Of a stretch of DNA of 64,000 nt, positions 35,791 to 48,955 are shown one piece after another. The DNA lies in contig NC_081851.1 in assembly GCF_963259705.1 (NCBI RefSeq), forward strand, positions 62,580,855 through 62,644,854, in the 5' to 3' direction. The stretch is from Myotis daubentonii. Lineage: Eukaryota; Chordata; Mammalia; Chiroptera; Vespertilionidae. Below the pieces are notes generated by a model. That model saw only the letters and a program-made list of their open reading frames with translations. It did not search any database and was not told the origin of the DNA. Each line of letters begins with the position of its first letter. Within the stretch, counting starts at the first letter, position 1. The position numbers were made by a program, and so were the translations under genes.

Positions 35791-37651
35791 ATATGGCAGG
35801 TAGCCGTATGCCTGCCATATGTAAGTGTACAACAGATCGTTTATCATCAATTATTAGAAGTCGAGGCTTTGAGTCAGATCTCAGAATACTCCTATACTCA
35901 TATAAATACTTATTCTACAAGATTGTTGAGGGGATTAAAAAATATACATTCTTTGAATTATAATGCTATATTTATAGAATATAAAATATTACATTATAGA
36001 AATAAGAGTATTTCATATATTTTATATGCATATATGGAGTGGGGAAAAATAGATTTACAGTTGTGAGTATGGGAAACAGAATTTATTCTTATAGTATTAT
36101 TATATTTTTCCATATGAACCACTGTAGACCTACTTCTGCCCATCCCTGTATGTGTGCATGTATACATGTATTCATATGTAGACATATACACACACACACG
36201 GGGGCACTCTTAGACCCTCATGTTAGCTCACTTCTCCCTCTCAGTTCATTTCAAACCCAGTATCCCCAATATAATATACAGCACCCTCAATATAATGCAG
36301 ATTCACATCATTAAATGTTTGCTACTGCTGACAAAAGTGAAGTTGAATTATGAAATTCACACGTAGGATATATATCCCCCGCCCCCACACACAGTCATGC
36401 TAGCATGCCGAAAGTTTTCAAGTGCTGTTTCTCTGTCAGCCTCCAGTACTTTAATTCTTTTTATAAAAAGGGCTCATCTTTGAGAAATCAGTCTTTGCCC
36501 TGCCCAGAGAGAAGGAAGGAAGGGCCTTATACAGGTCGTTTTCCCTGGAGATTCCTCCCCAGCCGTTTCTGCATTCAAGATGTGTCGACGAGCCCAGCTT
36601 ACAAAGTCATCAAATGGACGAGATGGCGTATACCGGTAATGAGCGGCTCCCCACTCAGAGGCCTCCTGACATGTAGGCCTATGCAGTGAAGGTCGTGATC
36701 CCTGGTGAGAAGGTACCTCTTCATTGCCAACCACCTCTCAGAACAGCCCCGTTCCCTTCCCACGACTCTTTCTCTGACCCCCCCTTCTGACGGGTCCTTG
36801 GGCTCCAGCACCAGCTTCCTAATCAGCCTCACTGGGGGCCACGCCCCTGAAAGGGCCCCGGGCTTCTATGCCTTCTTTGTATTCTTTGTGTACTCACGGC
36901 GTAAACCCTAGGCCACTGCCACTGCCAAGAGGGCACCTGGAGACTACAAATATGCGAGCTGCAGCTGCGCAAAGGGATGTGTTTACTTTCCACCCTGAAC
37001 TACAACTTGACCTGCAGCAAAAACAAAAATACTGCAATGCTGTATTTTTTCCCAGAAATGATAATTATAGTACTCCAAACATTTTTCAAACTTCAGCTAC
37101 CAAAATGGAAAAAGCATTTCAAAAAATAATTTATTAAACAGGCACTTATATTCTTGGTAGCCCTTACATGGAAATTCTACCTTCCCGCCCCCCACCCCCC
37201 TTTCATAGCCATTAAAGGGCTTGGCTCCTGGCTTAAAACCCTCTCTTCCAGGGCGAGGTGGGGTGCAGCCTGCGGAGCTAAGAGGTAGGTGGCTAAATAA
37301 AGAGCCCTTCCCATTCCTCGGTCAGCACGGGTTTTAGCTCCCTTTTCCACGTCAAAAATACAGTGATTTCAGAATCCCAGTGTGGATGTGGGGTGATACA
37401 AAGGCACTTCTGGCTGAAGACACGCCTGAACCAAAAGCAGGACAGATGGGCTCCTGGTACCAAACACGGGAGGGACAGTATTTAGACTCCTCTCAGTCTC
37501 GCATAAACCCCAGCTCGTCTGTACTCCTGTTTCTGAACAGAATGCTTCCTCACCCGTTCTCCGCCTGGCCCTTTTCCTCCAGCCCGAGTTTTCCTGGGTC
37601 CAGTATTCCGGGTCTCCACTGCACTCTGGAGCTTTCCAGCGCTCTGTAGAT

Positions 37652-37821
37652 CACTGGTTCTCACTGCGCATGCTGGAGGACTTGTCAGGCACCGACTGCG
37701 GAACCCGAGTCCAGAGTTGCTGACTGTAATTGGTCTGCTTCGGGGCCTCCAAATGTGCACTTCTAACAACCTCCCAGGTTACTGATGCTGCTGTCCAGGT
37801 GTCATGCTTTGACAACTGCTG
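37652..37821 (+). mobile_element. MER5-type hAT remnant
   Basis: It begins cactggttctcactgcgcat, contains tgcacttctaacaacctccc and gttactgatgctgctg, and ends ctttgacaactgctg. Confidence 0.75.
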
Positions 37822-39299
37822 CTTTGGACCAGAGCTGTTCGAACATTTTAGTCTCTTATAAGCTCTACCATCATCTTTCCCCCCACCCTCACCCCCACCC
37901 CCGTAGGCAGAGCTGCTTCTGTCTGTATAAGCCTTCGACTTGCCTGTCTCTAGACAGGCACTAGAGCTGACTCTAGGTACAACAGGACAGTGACACGCTT
38001 GATGAACCTGACCAATCTGAACAGCAGCAGTCCCAGCCAATCTCATCCTCTTCTACATGAAACAGCAATCTGCATGGAGCTGCAATCTCAGGCCTGGGAT
38101 AAAATTCAGAGAGTAGCTTGTGCAGGGAGCAGGCAGGCTGCTCAGCCCCATATGTTGGGCAGCAAGGAGAAGTGCGGGCTGCTGCCACAGGGAACACTTG
38201 CTTAGCGGTTGGGACTGCTCCCACATGTCAGGAATACAGCTTATTTCCAAGACTTTTCAAATATAACAAAGAACATAATGATTCCATAAGTAAGTCTAAC
38301 AAGAATGAGTTAAGAGAGACAAAGTACTCTGTGATGAACCAATTCTCACAAATCCCTACTCCAAGAATTAGGAATTTGTGGTAATTTGGAATTAAGAGTG
38401 TCATGAAACTTAACTTTGCAAGTATTGCGGACACTGGGCTCCATAAAGTTGCTAGACTTGAGTTCCTTTTATTGTTTTGCTCCTCAATACCTACTGTATA
38501 GCCCTTATCTGTAAAGTATTCCAACCACTGGGAAGGGAGAAAAGTGAAAGGGAAGGGCACAACTCTAAATGGCATAATCTGAAAAGTTACACTATTGAGT
38601 CTGCTCCCTTCATATGGCCGGAGCTTAAGTCACATGGCCACACTTTCCAGCAAGGGTGTCTGGAAAATGTAGTTTTCATTCTGGGTGGCCACATCTCCTA
38701 TTAAAATTTTCTATTTATGAGAGAAGGGAATGATAGACACATGGACATGGGGACAACAAGAAATCTCTAAATTAGTTTCCTAAGAAAATAAACTGTATAA
38801 ACAAGGGAAGCACATTGCCCTTTGAAGAATGAAAGTTAAAGAAGCATCCTGAAGAATCACTTGAGAAACACTAAAATAAGCAGCAATACATGTGCTTCTT
38901 ACTGAACATCTACATCAATGTGTTAAAAGCACCGGAAAGATTCTTAATCATTTAGCAATTCCACAGATATTTAATCATCAGCTACCACGTATGAGGCACT
39001 TAATGAAAGCAAGAAGATTATATATATATCTCTTAGCCATTGTTGAGCTAGATTTTCCGTACTTATAAACTTTAAGCAGAACGTCTGGGCTTCTTTTGGA
39101 ATGTTCTATAATTGAAAGTTTTCAACGAATCAATCTAATCCTTCTTACAATTAAAGTATGAAAAAAAGGATTAGAGATTTAAAGATTTAATTACAAGGGA
39201 GTGGAGGAATTAGTATGCTTGTTCTTGCATATAAATGTTGAAACGGTTCTATCTACAGGACTTATTTGTCAAAGAACCGGTTTCTTTGTCAGAAATTCT

Positions 39300-39450
39300 G
39301 AGCTGTAACGGAGCAAACGGTGGCCTACAGAAGACAATTGTCTTGGCCAAGGGTCACTCGCCTAATGAATGTTGGGGCAGGGCCAGAAGCCAGGTCTCCT
39401 GGAGAATCCTACGCCAGTTCCACCAGGTCAGTCGCCACCCCACCTTTCTC
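39300..39450 (-). repeat. MIR-like fragment
   Basis: Weak reverse MIR similarity around ttggccaagggtcactcg and agaagccaggtctcctgg. Confidence 0.4.
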
Positions 39451-40181
39451 AGCCTTTGATCTGCAGTCTGCATCTTTCCCTGACAGTTACTCATCTCTTT
39501 CATAATAATTAATATTGCTTAGACGCTAGCTTAAAAATCTGACCACAAAGCCCCTTTATCATGATATCAGCTGAATATACAATCGAAACCAAACCAAAAC
39601 TAACCCGTTGTAAGTGGAGTGACTAAGAAAGGTCAGAAGAGCAACCTCCGGTCATAGGGTGGCCGTGGTGCTGTCCACCACTCAGGTGCTGATAGGCTAC
39701 GCATCCACGCAGGCAAAGCCTCGCCCTCTGAGCCTCAGAGAACAAACACCCATGGAATGGATGGAGGGCAGGCCTGCCAAGATGGACTACAAGGGCAATC
39801 TGTGTGCCCACAGTAGCCTTGGGACAAGACCCGGAAGGAGACAGCTCCCACGTGGAACGCCCTAGGGCCTCATACCACACGCTTCTCTGCAACAACCTCA
39901 TCCCCAGGAAGTAGACCTCGGGCAATTTCTCCCGGTCCATTCAGAAGATGAGGCCCAGCCAGAGAAAAGTGGAAACTTGAAGATCAGAGGAGCTGGCAAT
40001 ACCAGACAGGGTCTCTCCGCATTAAGGACAGGAGAAGCCTCGGGTGGAGGCTGAATATGGGCTTCCAGGACTTGCCTGGTGTAGCCTGTGCCTGTGAACA
40101 AGCCCTTCATGCTGCCACGGCTTCCTCGCATTTTACACAGCGTTCTGTGCTCTTCTCCTAGTATGTGTGTGTGTTTTGTGG

Positions 40182-40402
40182 GTTTTTTTTTTTTCTAATT
40201 TATTTTTTAAAGTTGATTTCAGAGAGAGGAAGGCAGAGGGAGAACGGTATAGAAACATCAATGATGAGAATCATTGATCAGCTGCCTCCTACATGCCCTC
40301 TCCTGGGGATCAAGCCCACAACCCAGGCGTGTGCCCTGACTGGGAATCAAACCATAACCTCCTGGTTCCTAGATCAACACTCAACCACTGAACCACCCTG
40401 GT
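40182..40402 (-). mobile_element. VES-type SINE (older)
   Basis: A T-rich left end, ttgatttcagagagaggaag, atcattgatcagctgcctcc, and a tRNA-like head with caaccactgaaccaccctgg. More diverged than the copies at 27736 and 57213; it belongs to the subfamily with the cctcctggttc segment. Confidence 0.85.
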
Positions 40403-42086
40403 TTTATGGGGGACCTGACTTATCTGCACCTGGTGATGGCTGAACTCTCATTTGCGTAGCCTCTGATATTTAGACTCTGCCCCATTACTGAGAGGACCCT
40501 TCTGCCTGCCCAGTCTTATCAGGACATGGTGGATCCCGTCTAGCAAACGAGAGAGCCAGCCTTCTCTACCCATTCTCCACTCACTCCTCATCCTTTTCTT
40601 ACTAGTTTCCTGTTGTGCAGGCACAGCCATGTGCATCCCCAGGAAAGCCACTTATTAAAAGTCGGCATTTATGTTTGCCCTATCTTTTGTCCATGTTATA
40701 AATGAGAACATAACAACTTGCCTTGGAAGGCGGAGAGGGAGCCTCACAGAGGGTCAGATATGAACAAGTGGAAAAGGTAATCCCACGGATTTTCTTTAGT
40801 GATAATGGGAGCTTATGGCTGCTGTATGTGAATTTCTAGTTTCAGTATTAAAAAACCAACACACACACGCACACACACACACCTCAGATTAAGAAGCCAT
40901 CCTTTTTCTCTGAGTTACTTTGCTATCTCAAAACCTCAGGATTTGGGTGGACTATTGTCCCAATTTCTAGTTCTACTTGGAGATCCCACTGTTTCCTTGC
41001 CCTCTCTGTTCAGGATGCTTTCTTCCTAGGAGGCTAACAGAATTGGATCAGCTATATGTTCTTTTAGAAAGCATAGGCAGTATCTGATACAAGTGGCTAC
41101 GGACATATGCTCGATTTTACCTGAGCTTAAAGCTTTAAGTAACAAGAGATGCGAGACATCTCAACTGACTTACAAGAATAATGGTGTGTTTTTAAAAGGC
41201 TATTTATTCAGTCACCTTATCATTACTGGGCCTCCTATAAAAAAAGAGATGGAAATAAAGAAGAGACTAAGGATTTCCACAGGAGAATTCCCCTAGTCTT
41301 TGCAGACACGCTAATTGGTGCATCCTGCCATATATTACAGCTGCCCGGAATGCAATTTTACACGTTGGCCAGTACCCTCACGGAGGTATTTCTAGGAATT
41401 GCTCTTCCTCATTTTTGTACTATGCATTTCTGAGATTCAACCTACTGCCAAATACAGCATACCAGCTTTTTAATTTGTCCCAGATTTCTGTTTTCTGGTA
41501 AGGAACCATTATTTCTAAGACCTCTTTACTCCTCTTCACTCTTACCACCCGCCCTCACGGCTGGCTTTCTTTTATAAAGAAAATTGTTTTGACCAGTTCA
41601 TGAATGCCTACATATGTGATAATGAGCTAAGAACAATTGGGCAGTTGGCTTGTCACCAGTTAAGTGATTTGCTCCTGCATAGGTACTTCACAGCACACCT
41701 GATTCAAATTACAAATTACTACAAGTCGCAGATCTTCGGGTCACTGTTTCATGAATAATTGAATTTGTGAATGTTCAATCAATGAATCACAAGGGTCTAC
41801 TGTGTTGATTTCTGAGAAATGAATCTTGCATAAGTCATGGTTGTTCTTATTTAGCAATAACCTCAGACCTAACTCCTTCACCCCCTGCCCACTTAACAAT
41901 GCACCCAGAAGGCTCCACCTCTGAGCCTCTGATGAGAATGTTGGGGAAACAGAGCTTGTCACCAGAAAGTCTCCTTCTGAGTCAGAGAAGGATTTCTCAC
42001 TTACCGATTCCAAGGGCACTGCCGGATCTAACTTCCACCCTTCCTTATGTCACCGTGAAGTAAAAATTATGAAATCGAGGAAACGA

Positions 42087-42303
42087 TTTTTTAAAAATAT
42101 ATTTTTCTTGATTTCAGAGAGGAAGGGAGAGGGAGAGAAAAATAGAAACACCAATGATGAGAGAGAATCATTGATCAGCTGCCTCCTGCAAGCCCACACC
42201 GGGGATTGAGCCCGCAACTCGAGCATGTGCCCTGACCAGGAATCGAACTGTGACCTCCTGGTTCATAGGTCAATGCTCAACCACTGAGCCACACTGGTCG
42301 GGC
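42087..42303 (-). mobile_element. VES-type SINE
   Basis: It has cttgatttcagagaggaagg, gatcagctgcctcctgc and gctcaaccactgagccacac, the same subfamily as the copy at 40182. Flanking duplication is unclear. Confidence 0.88.
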
Positions 42304-42779
42304 AAAATTGATTTTTTTTACACTGGAAAAGAACTGAGACTAACTTCTAATCACAACTTAAAAATAAGCAGCCTAAGTTTAAACTGCCAGAAATATATAA
42401 AGCTGATGGAGCTGTTCAAGTGAGTTTTAAGTAAAGTAATGAATCCAACAGCCAGCCACCTTTAACGTATTCCTGGTGAAATAGTTTAAAGTGTCTTCTG
42501 ACACTATTTCTGAACAAACCTATCTGATGGTTGAGGTCTTCTCACTCTCTGTACATTTAACCCCCTCAATGCCATTTTGTGAGTTGGGGAACATATATTT
42601 TTACATTAGAGAGCCAAAGTGGTTTCATTATTTCATGTGCAAAGGTTTCTGGGCAACTCCATGCCCACAGTAAGTGGGACACAGGCTGTCTCAGCTCTAC
42701 TAACTCACTACTGAGTTTGGGGGAGAACAGATCATCAGCCAACATGACTGGGTTCTGCCACAGATTTGGTCCTGGGCCC

Positions 42780-42915
42780 TGCCACGGACTCAGGCCTGAG
42801 CTTGCACTAACTGCTAAGTGATCTCGCACCATCCTTTTCATTTCTTCGGGCTCCCTTCCCTCTTCTGTCAATGGAAGGTCAGAAGATGGTAATTCCGAAG
42901 GTTCTTTCCACCCCA
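42780..42915 (+). repeat. MIR-like fragment
   Basis: It contains taactgctaagtgatctcgc and tcttctgtcaatggaaggtc, diverged MIR text. Confidence 0.45.
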
Positions 42916-43799
42916 AGGAGCAGAGGACAATAAGGGAAAGTTAAACAGCAACACAAGACAGTAATTAAAGAGGTGACCCAAGGCAGTAGGCTAAGTGACA
43001 AGTGAGTGGCAGAGACAAAGACGATGGTGACTTCAGAGATGCGTGGCCTCGAGGATAAAGTGCGATGTCTACCACGCCTTGGAACAGGAACAGGATGTAA
43101 AGCAGGCGGAGCGAGGACGTTGAGAGCAGAGGCTGCTGCTGGCAGGGGATGTGGTCCAGGTGAAAGGAGAGTGGCCTGCGATGGAGCACACCAGTCCCAC
43201 TCCAGACACTCCCCTTCGCAAGGACACACCCCACGTCTCGCTGCAGAGCACACACACCCTGCCGCCTCTGTGCGTTCCATCGGGGATGGCCATCTCCGCC
43301 AAGGCTCCTTCCCCACATTCCCCAGCTAGCCAGGCTGCCCCACCTACCCATGCAACGTCTACTGAGCACTTAGTACATCCCGGGCCCTTTGCCAGAGATG
43401 CACAGATACAATAGCATCCTGCTCATTTTCAAGCAAAAGGCATCTCCTCCGTGCCCTCTGCCTTCACCTCTGTGTCCCCCACAAGTCTGATTCCTTCCTC
43501 TAGTCTATTTTTTACAGACTCTGCACTACGTCAATTCTACAAAATGTTCACACTGCATCGCTAGTTGCCTTATATTTATATCTTGGTATTCCGTGACCCA
43601 ACCTGATTTCCATGAGGACTGGACCTCTGAACCTTGTCCTTCTGGGTTTGCTCCATGCCCAACATAATACCACAGCAGGCAACCGAGGAACCATTACTTC
43701 TCTCACTAATATCCCCTTGGTGTCTCTACTTCCCATCTGTCTGCCTGTCTCTATATATTTACCTATCTACCTATATAGCTCTAACATTTACTAATAGTG

Positions 43800-43955
43800 T
43801 AACCTCTCTTGGGTAACCTGTAACCTCTCCTAGTTTCCTCACCTATAAAATTAGGATAATAAAAGTCTCCACCTCTTTGGCGTGTTCAGGGGTTTACACA
43901 AAGAGCTTATATTAGTATCTGGCATATAAGTAAGCAGCTCTTGTTAGCTCTGATT
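43800..43955 (+). repeat. MIR SINE
   Basis: It contains agtttcctcacctataaaat, taggataataaaagtctcc and tatctggcatataagtaag, the MIR 3' half. Confidence 0.7.
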
Positions 43956-44427
43956 AGCATCAGCTGCTGACCTGAAAATAGTTACAAAAGGCTCTGGGAT
44001 CTTTTTTATAAGTCATGGAACCACATCAACAATGTAAAGTCAAAGAATCAAAAGATATAAGGGTAAAGGACTCAAAAAAAAAAAATTACCGCAATAGTCA
44101 GGTAGCACCAACCCAAATTAAGCAAAAATGTACGAGTTCCCAAAGCCTCCTTCTTTAGCTCTACAACATCAGCAAAAGGCTGGGGCTTTCTAATAGATGT
44201 GTAATTGTTGTGTTACTTTGACACTGTCTGTGACAATGAACAGCATATTACTATAATGCCGTACTTCGACCACACTGGTTTTTAACAAAGGAGCCATGTA
44301 AAAATGATGCAGTGCTTAAGCAGCTGAGCAGAGGGTGTGTCTCAAGGTATAATTAACTTTATGGACTTTTCCAAAGGTCTCCAGATTCAACATGGTAATT
44401 CTTGTAAAGAGTTTAAAAACACGCTCT

Positions 44428-44661
44428 AGCTGGCCGGTATGGCACAGTTGGTTGAGTGTCATCCCCTGCACAGGAACGCTCCTGGTTCGATTCCCGGTCA
44501 GGGCGCATACCTAGGTTGCAGGTATAGTTTCAGGTCAGGGTGCATGCCACAGGCAACCAATCGATGCTTCTCTCCCTCCCCCGTCCCCCACATCTCCTCT
44601 CCCTTCCTCTCTCTCTAAAATCAATAAAAACATTAACAAACAAACAACAAAAACGCCACCA
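44428..44661 (+). mobile_element. VES-type SINE, divergent subfamily
   Basis: A tRNA-like head (ctggccggtatggcacagtt, B box ggttcgattcc at 44484-44494), then a C/T-rich part and aaaatcaataaaaacatt. Flanks share an imperfect duplication resembling aaaacacgctct. The head differs from the copies at 27736 and 57213, so it is another subfamily. Confidence 0.88.
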
Positions 44662-46180
44662 CAAAAAACACATGCTCTATCAAAAGCCTTAAGTGGGCAG
44701 TGGTTCAGTGAGTCCTGGCTGACCCTGGCTTAGGGCACCCCAGCAAGACACTCATTACTTTAAGTCAATAAAATTGTCAAATCAGTTCCAAAAACAAACC
44801 GCCTAAATTTATTTGTAATTTTTAGAGGACGTTTAACATTGACATGAATTCTGAAATACTCAAAAATCTCTCATTTACACAATGAAGAGATTGTGTAAAT
44901 ACTCCAGCGTGGAAGCTTTTCCTTTCTTACCCAGCGCTCTAAATATTGTTCCCATTGCATATACTATTTATATGCTTAAAAGTTCATCTGAAATAAAGTA
45001 AAAAAGAAAAAAAAGGCTAAAATTTGATAATGCATTGCCACACAGCTGTACCTAGTCCCTGAGTCGGACATATTTAAGGCAGCTGAGAAAATATGACAAG
45101 AAAAGACAAGGGACAAGAATCAAGAGAGCACAAATTTTTAGCCCTAGACCCATCACTGATTCAGCAGTAGCAGAACAGATCCTCGCGAGAACAACGGATT
45201 CCAAAGTATCAACTGGAGGATTTGAGGAGCTGCCCTGAGACAATCACAGAATAAAACCGGCTTCATTACATTTGGGATGAGAAAGTGGGGAGAGGACAGA
45301 ATATTTAATTCATGAAGCTGACTTATACAACATTATGTAAAAAAAAAATTTTACTGCAGGTAAACATCGTACATAATATCACTGACTAACCAAATCTTTA
45401 GTATCACAGACGCAGGAACACAGCTGACCCTTTCCACACAAGTAAACTACTACTACTTCGAGCAAGCATGAGTCGGAGGAGGGATTAATAGGGATAGAAC
45501 CTGTACAGAATAATCCTCTCACGCTGTATGGCTATCAGAATTCAACAATCTTCTGGACATTCAGAATTTCAAATGGCACTTGCAACTATTCAATTACACA
45601 AAGAAAAAAGGTTCACCCCGCTACCTTCTACTTATGGAAACTTTAGTACCCGGTACAGGCCTATCCCCACATGTACAGCAACACACTGGCTACAGTGCAG
45701 AATAAACACTTAGAGCTACTAAAATAGCCTTAAGTTCTTTTTGAATTAAAACATCTTAACTACACTGAAAGTGTAAGATATGACAGTAAATAAAAGGACA
45801 CAGCCTGAGGGACAAAATAATCAGACGTCCACATACATTTCAATCCTGTTGTTCTTCAAAGTCACCTTAGAAGTTATACAGTTATTCGGATTCTGCCATT
45901 TCTCAACACTTTACTGTAATGTTCTTTTTGACATTTTCTTTAAAGGCAGGTCATGAGATATACAATAAAATCAGCCTCAGTGCCTAATAGTTCTCAGTTA
46001 TGTTTTAGCAAAAATAGAATTCCCCAAAGTGCTCACCTATTTTATTAATCGAATATGATTCCAATATGCCTTTTGGCTATTTCCCAAAATAAAATCTAAC
46101 TTCAAAGAATGAAAGTTTGCCATTACCAAAGGCATTCAAAAGAAAATTCGGCAAATACTGAAGGCAACAAAAAACAAAAA

Positions 46181-46272
46181 GGAGGAAGGAAGGGAGAAAG
46201 GAAGGAAGGAGGGAGGGAGGGAGGGAGGGAGGGAGGGAGGGAGGGAGGGAGGGAGGGAGGGAGGGAGGGAAG
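46181..46272. repeat. (GGGA)n / GGAA polypurine repeat
   Basis: About 92 bp of purine-only sequence, mostly GGGA tetramers. Confidence 0.97.
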
Positions 46273-47229
46273 ACATTCCTACAGGGGATGCCTCGCTAGG
46301 ACAAGCACATGAGCTTCCAAGGTAATGACTATAAAAGACCATCTTTTAGGCTTTAAAATCTGTTTGGAATTTGTTTTAAATACCCCCACCTAAGAATCTC
46401 AGTGTGAGGAATACCTTACTACGTTTTATCTACTTTTGCTGCCTGTTGGTAATTCCCTTACCCAGAAAGCACGGGCATTATATTTGCATCCTGACTGAAA
46501 TATTAATACCTTCCAATTAATTTTCTGACTGAAAGTGGGAAAGCAAGAATGAGTTTTAAAAAACAAACAAACAACTGGGTGCATATCTAATCATCTTGTT
46601 AAGACCAGAAACATGACTAATAAAATGTTTATGGAAAATAAAAACGCCATCGAGAAAGATGTTTGCTCTGCGAAGGTTAATTTTAAACAGTAATTATCAG
46701 AAGTAAACAGCACTTGAAACAGCATTGATTACGGCTCTCCACAATGCCCAAATGCTTTCTCATAGCATCACTTAAATGCACAGTTTCTCCAAAACAGAAA
46801 CCGGAAAATTAATTAGGAAAAACGAACCATAATTGCATAAAAGCCATACTTTTAAGCTGACACGAAAACTTCTTTGGAAAATATCTCTGTACTAATCTTA
46901 CATGTTAAGGATATGAACACTGAAATTAAATGCCTGTTTATAGCTCTGGGTTTCATTCAATTGCAGTTGTGTAGGACCCAGGATCAAAAGACTGTATGCA
47001 AAACACTAGTTTTTACAATGCCACGGCAATAAAATTTCCTCTAGGCAGATCACTCGGAGTTCACAGCTACTGATGGTCAGCACCACGGAGCTCCCAGGAC
47101 TGCCAGGGCGTCCATGGAATGAAGGACGGGCCAGGCGGGATTTGAGGAGGTAAACCATAGTATGGTTCCACCAGCTTCCCCATGACTGTCTCCTTCCCTT
47201 CTCCCGTGCAGAACCCATGCCTGCCCCAG

Positions 47230-47540
47230 GTGCAGAGTGGCCACTTGCTCAGCTGTCTCAGGTTCTGTCCTATCTCAGGCCTTTATGCCTTCTCTTCCTT
47301 CCCAGGTAGCAAACTCTAACCTTCAAACCTCGGTTCCATGAAGGTGATGGCTTCTCTGACTTTTACAAAGAGCCATCTGGCATGCACAGGTCTGATGGAC
47401 GTACCTGCACGTGCCTCTCAAAAGACTTTTTGAACCCAGCACTGCAAGAGAAAGGGGCCTTTGCTACAGTCCTCATGTCTGTGTCTAGCATGGCACCGTG
47501 ACATCACCGGTGATCATTCAATCTTGACGGACTGAACAGA
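47230..47540 (+). repeat. L2 fragment
   Basis: It has the L2 order: caggcctttatgccttctc, ggcttctctgacttttac, gtctgtgtctagcatggc and cattcaatcttgacgg. Confidence 0.6.
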
Positions 47541-47589
47541 CGAGACAAGGAACAGAACTAATGAAGAACGTGGGATTGAGAAGGACACC

Positions 47590-47745
47590 ATTTAGTTCCC
47601 CTCGTGGCGCTGCCTACACCTGGCTGTGTGACCCTGGGCAAGTTACTCTATCCTTTCAACTTAATTCATGAGTTTTTTGGTGAGGATTAAATAAAATCAT
47701 TTCTACAAAGTGCCTGGTGGCATCTGGTAAAGAATGAATGTGCTG
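47590..47745 (+). repeat. MIR SINE
   Basis: It contains cctggctgtgtgaccctggg, caagttactctatcctttc and aagtgcctggtggcatctg. Confidence 0.75.
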
Positions 47746-48839
47746 GAAATGTGAGTTACATTACATCATAGGCCCATTCTCAGAACCAAGAGACTTGTTT
47801 TTAAACGAATCAAACTAATACAGTTTGTTGGTGGGCAGGAGAACATTTTAACCATGGGAGATCAGCGAGTCAAGATATGGACAGAAGAAAAAGGGCAGGA
47901 AAACGGAGACAGAATACATAAGTAAGCTAAGGGCTCAAACATCTAAAGAAAGACTAAGGAGAAACAGAGTCAGGAGTAAGTGATGAATGTTTAAAATGAG
48001 CAGAGGACCGAATGGGATTTTATAGCTGCAGGGTCAGTAGAACAAAGAAATCAATCACCTCACTGGGCTTTAATGCCATCGATTTGGTATAGATTACAAA
48101 TATTTACAAGCTGCCATCATGATTTCATCTCACAGTGAAATATGACCCCCATACATGACTGCATCCCAGGCACTGTAGAGGTGCTGCTCAGAGCAGCTGT
48201 GCCAGAGTATTTCCAAAAATCCTTCTTTGATTTACTCACCCATGAATTTCTCATCTTTAAATAATAACTGGCTCCAGAGAAGATAAAATGAAGCTTCATG
48301 CTCAGGTTCTAACATAAGCTACAGGGATGAGAAAAGCACTATTGAAAGAGCCAGCTGCCCTGGCACGAGACCTCCTTCGTAAAATCAGTGCATTCAGGCT
48401 CTTCGACGAGATAAATAAGGTGTGTGTACCAAGAACTTGGCACATTACAAAGGACGTGGAACGGGAATGGCCTGGGTGCAGCCTCAACAAGTTGCCAATA
48501 TCAAAACGATGTGGTCTGGGATGCTAGTGGATCTGTTTCAAGTGGCAAGAAAATGTGCTCTTGTCAATAATGCAATTAGGAGACTATAAATAATTATCAA
48601 CACAAGTACTTCAAGAGGCTGCAGTTTTTACCAAACCATGGGGTCACCCCGACATCAGTCTCAGCTTTCCAAAGAGGTACTAGATGTACTCAAAAGGATG
48701 AAGCTATTAATGAAACTGACTGAAGTATAGGTACGTTTTGATGTTACAGAGAGATGGTAAGTCCTCTCTCCGCAAAATTACCATGCTGCCCTAATAGCCA
48801 AGAGCATGTATATGAGTGGAACTTTAGCTTTAAACTTTA

Positions 48840-48955
48840 GGATACCTACCCCGTGTTAGCAGATGAGGCAAGGAAGACTTCAAGAGGTGAAACGACTTGC
48901 CCAAGATCACAAACCCACAGAGACCTGGGGACAAGGCAGAACGGGAGCCAACGGC
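48840..48955 (-). repeat. MIR SINE fragment
   Basis: It contains gcagatgaggcaaggaag, gaaacgacttgcccaagatc and acaaggcagaacggga, reverse MIR. Confidence 0.7.

Noticed and set aside
46181..46272. A CRISPR array or satellite
   Set aside because: The repeat unit is four bases without spacers. No array of direct repeats with unique spacers exists in the window.
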